From positions 248,001 through 312,000 of the forward strand of contig NZ_JAHWXK010000001.1 in assembly GCF_023091155.1 (NCBI RefSeq): a DNA stretch of 64,000 nt, written 5' to 3'. The stretch is from Microbacterium sufflavum. GTDB lineage: Bacteria > Actinomycetota > Actinomycetes > Actinomycetales > Microbacteriaceae. This document shows, in pieces, positions 61,638 through 64,000 of the stretch. Below the pieces are notes generated by a model, which searched no databases, had not been told where the DNA came from, and was given only the letters and a program-made list of their open reading frames with translations. The position numbers and the translations under genes are program-made. Each line of letters begins with the position of its first letter. Positions within the stretch are counted from its first letter, which is position 1.

Positions 61638-62862
61638 GGGTCTCCTGTCCGAGCGGGGTCCGGTCCTGCGCGGGAACCGCCGGCAGGGTGAGGTGCACCT
61701 CGGTGCCGCCGTCGTCGCTGCGCACCGCGCCCGACCCGCCCGCCCTGCGCATGCGGCCGATGATCGACTGGCGCACGCCCAGGCGGTCGCCCGGCACGTC
61801 GTCGAGGCGGAAGCCGCTGCCGCGGTCACGCACGTACACGTCGACACCCCGCGCGCTGCCCTCGATGTACACCGCGACCTCGCCGCCCGCATGCCGTGCC
61901 GCGTTCAGCATCGCCTCGCGGGCGGCCGCCGCCAGCTCCCCGCTCGCCCGCTCCGCGGACAGCCCGGCCGACACCACCTCGATGCGCACCGGGTGGTCGA
62001 GCTCGAGCGCGGCGGCGTAGTCGCGCAGGTCGGTGGACAGGTCGCTGTCGGCCGGGGCGTCGCCGTCGTACAGCCAGGCGCGCAGCTCGCGCTCCTGCGC
62101 GCGGGCGAGCCGGGCGGCCTCGCTCGATGCGCCGGCGCGGTTCTGGATGAGCGCGAGCGTCTGCAGCACGGAGTCGTGCAGGTGCGCCGCCATCACGCTG
62201 CGCTGCTCCTCCCTGATGCGCCGGATGCGCTCGCCCGCCAGCTCGCGCCACCGCGGGATCAGGGACGACGCGACCACCGCGATCAGCCCGCCGAGCGGCA
62301 GCAGCGCCAGGGCCACCCCGGAGCGGGCGATGGGCCAGGACAGCAGCAGCAGCGAGACGAGCCCGAGGAGCAGCACGGCGAGGATCCGCACCCACACGGT
62401 GTGCCGGGGGCCGCGGGCCGTGTCGGTGCGGTCGATCAGCGTGGCCCAGAGCCCGGCGGCGGTGGCCCCGAGGGCGGTGCCGCCGACGACCACGGCGGCG
62501 ACCGAGGGCGGGATCGACCCGTCGAGCGCCTCGCTCCCACCCCGCCACACCACGATCACGAGGGCGCCCACCGCGGCCGGGGCGAGCAGCAGCCACGCGA
62601 CGGGAACGCGACGGGTGGGCGCGGCCTCCCCCTCCGCCCACGGCATGAAGGCCCAGCACCACGCATACAGCAGCACGCCGGCGCCGCCGCACAGCGTGAG
62701 CGCGAGGAACAGCGCCCTGACCATCCACGCGCGCACACCCAGGTGGCGCGCGAGCCCGGCGCTCACCCCGGCGACCAGGCAGTCGCGGTCGCGCGTCAAC
62801 GGCGGCCGCGTCGACACGGGGACGCGACCGGCGGGCGCGGGGGCGGACGCCGAGGAGGACAT
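61630..62862 (-). CDS. Sensor histidine kinase with N-terminal PspC domain
   Basis: The 410-residue kinase begins with a PspC domain (RPPLTRDRDCLVAGVSAGLARHLGVRAWMVRALFLALTLCGG, about residues 18-58) and several membrane segments. A NarX-type kinase core follows: the phosphorylated His in SVMAAHLHDSVLQTLALIQNRAG near residue 200, and ATP-binding motifs DVYVRDRGSGFRLDDVPGDRLG. It would sense envelope stress directly through its PspC domain. The ATG at 62862 has TTGGAT six bases upstream and is preferred to an upstream TTG. Confidence 0.9.
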   Translation of the reverse strand: MSSSASAPAPAGRVPVSTRPPLTRDRDCLVAGVSAGLARHLGVRAWMVRALFLALTLCGGAGVLLYAWCWAFMPWAEGEAAPTRRVPVAWLLLAPAAVGALVIVVWRGGSEALDGSIPPSVAAVVVGGTALGATAAGLWATLIDRTDTARGPRHTVWVRILAVLLLGLVSLLLLSWPIARSGVALALLPLGGLIAVVASSLIPRWRELAGERIRRIREEQRSVMAAHLHDSVLQTLALIQNRAGASSEAARLARAQERELRAWLYDGDAPADSDLSTDLRDYAAALELDHPVRIEVVSAGLSAERASGELAAAAREAMLNAARHAGGEVAVYIEGSARGVDVYVRDRGSGFRLDDVPGDRLGVRQSIIGRMRRAGGSGAVRSDDGGTEVHLTLPAVPAQDRTPLGQETRG

Positions 62863-62976
62863 ACCGTCATCCAATCATCCCTCGCGCCGTCCGGGGGCTC
62901 CCCCGACGCGGAACCAGGGTCCGCTCAGGGGTTCCCCCGATGGTCGGCCGGCCGCGGCGGACGGCAGGATCGACGC

Positions 62977-64000
62977 ATGACGATTCCGACCGCTCCCCCG
63001 CCGCCCGCCGATCCCGACACCCCGGTCGACGGCGCCGCGCCCTCCGGACGCACCGCTCCCCGCGGCGCCGAGCGCTTCCTGCTGTGGGTCGCCGGTCTCG
63101 GGGTCGCGCGCTCTGACGGGTGGCTCGGCGGCGTCGCGGCCGGCATCGCCGCACGGCTGCGCATCGACCCGCTGATCGTGCGCGGGGTGCTCGTGGTGGC
63201 CGCGCTGTTCGGACTGCCGGTGATCTTCCTCTACGCCGTCGCCTGGGCGCTGCTGCCCGACACCGACGGCCGTGTGCACCTGCGCGACCTGCTGGAGCGC
63301 CGGTACGAGCCGGTGCAGCTGGGCATCCTCGCGATGGCGATCGTCGGCCTCCTGCCCACCGCACCGCTCACCGGGCGGCTGTTCGGGCTGGGCTACGAGA
63401 GCTGGTCGGCGCTGTCCCTCTTCAGCTGGATCGTGGGCCTGGTGCTCGCGGCCGGCCTGCTCTTCCTGATCGTGCGCGCTGCGAGCCGCACCCCGGGCGC
63501 TTCCGCGCCGGACCTGCCGATGGCTTCCGCAGGTCAGGCGGCCCCGGGCGCGTCCGCCCCCCTCGCGGGTTCGGGTCCCGCCGAGGGGGCGGACGCCACC
63601 TCCGTCCCGCCGTCGACGCTCGACTCCGCGGCGGTGACCCCCGCGGACACCGTGCCGCTCGCCGACACCGGCCTCCTCCCGCCCGCCCCTCCCGCGCCCC
63701 TGCCGCCCGGAGCGAACGACCCCGCCGCGCTGGAGGCGTGGCGCGCGCAGCACGCGGCCTGGAAGGAGCAGGACCAGGCGTGGCGGCGCCAGCAGCAGGA
63801 TGCGGAGCGTGCCGCCAGGGATCAGCTGCGACGGGAGCGCCAGGCCGAGGCCGCGGTGTTCGCCGCGGAGGCCGCCGAGCGACGACGCGTCCGCCGGGCG
63901 TCGAACCCGCGTGCCGGTTTCGCCGCGGTGATGGCCGCGCTCGGACTCGCGATCGTTGTCGGTGCGGGCGTGGGGCTCGCGGTGGGCGAGGGCCTAGGCG
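62977..64000 (+). CDS. PspC-domain membrane protein, 3' end outside the window
   Basis: The open frame starts at the ATG at 62977 and runs through the right edge for 341 codons without a stop. It has a PspC domain (WLGGVAAGIAARLRIDPLIVRGVLVVAALFGLPVIFLYAVAWALLP, about residues 49-95), several further hydrophobic segments and a long Pro/Ala-rich, then charged coiled-coil region (WRARQAWKEQ-like). It ends in another hydrophobic stretch, VMAALGLAIVVGAGVGLAVG. CAGGAT lies six bases before the ATG. It is divergent from the PspC histidine kinase and is a likely target of that system. Confidence 0.85.
   Translation, partial: MTIPTAPPPPADPDTPVDGAAPSGRTAPRGAERFLLWVAGLGVARSDGWLGGVAAGIAARLRIDPLIVRGVLVVAALFGLPVIFLYAVAWALLPDTDGRVHLRDLLERRYEPVQLGILAMAIVGLLPTAPLTGRLFGLGYESWSALSLFSWIVGLVLAAGLLFLIVRAASRTPGASAPDLPMASAGQAAPGASAPLAGSGPAEGADATSVPPSTLDSAAVTPADTVPLADTGLLPPAPPAPLPPGANDPAALEAWRAQHAAWKEQDQAWRRQQQDAERAARDQLRRERQAEAAVFAAEAAERRRVRRASNPRAGFAAVMAALGLAIVVGAGVGLAVGEGLG

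Overview
The window is about 71% G+C, gene-dense bacterial chromosome. The protein families (menaquinone pathway, FprA-type ferredoxin reductase, DUF402, DUF4229, EI24, Lhr helicase beside a Nei-type glycosylase, PspC-type two-component system, LacI-style sugar operators) and the many GTG starts point to an actinobacterium of the Microbacteriaceae, most likely Microbacterium or a close relative. About sixty genes are supported. No phage, insertion sequence or CRISPR array was seen.

Region by region. 1-1.6 kb: 5' end of a sugar ABC-transporter operon (permease fragment, lipoprotein binding protein) with two LacI-type palindromes, divergent from yajQ. 2.1-5.2 kb: GntR regulator, alpha/beta hydrolase, lipoprotein. 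5.3-13.3 kb: redox and menaquinone block (ferredoxin-NADP reductase, polyprenyl diphosphate synthase, UbiE/MenG, MenF, MenD) with DUF402, PPK2 and a small membrane protein; menA lies separately at 31 kb. 13.4-18.7 kb: DsbA-like oxidoreductase, a membrane protein with a DUF2156 domain, an MFS exporter with a divergent TetR. 18.7-23.2 kb: ArfB, a tRNA-like element, a WYL regulator divergent from a DrrAB-type ABC exporter, and an SDR. 23.2-29.5 kb: a minus-strand operon for sialic-acid-type surface sugars (two capsule-type transferases, NeuB, a NeuA-HAD fusion, GT2) behind a long structured leader. 29.5-38 kb: small conserved proteins, MenA, cupin, an ArsR-like regulator, an Lrp regulator divergent from a DUF6421 gene, an SDR and an MFS transporter. 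38-45.8 kb: threonine aldolase, then a gamma-glutamylation catabolic cluster (FadR-type regulator, aldehyde dehydrogenase, glutamine-synthetase-like ligase, SDR, PuuD-type hydrolase, APC permease). 45.9-64 kb: Nudix-like protein, esterase, an ABC-F protein with an attenuator-like leader, DUF1361 protein, acyltransferase, Lhr, EI24 protein, Nei-type glycosylase, hexapeptide protein, secreted phosphoesterase, and a PspC-type histidine kinase/response regulator divergent from a PspC protein that runs off the end.

Themes. Many genes carry a TANNNT hexamer 6-7 nt before the start codon and no Shine-Dalgarno sequence, so leaderless transcription appears common and helps fix starts. The best candidates for less-described biology are the sialic-acid cluster with its unusual NeuB, NeuA-HAD and leader; the gamma-glutamyl cluster, in which an SDR stands where an amine oxidase would be expected; the ABC-F leader; and the tRNA-like element with a CAU anticodon. 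All functions are inferred from sequence reading alone.
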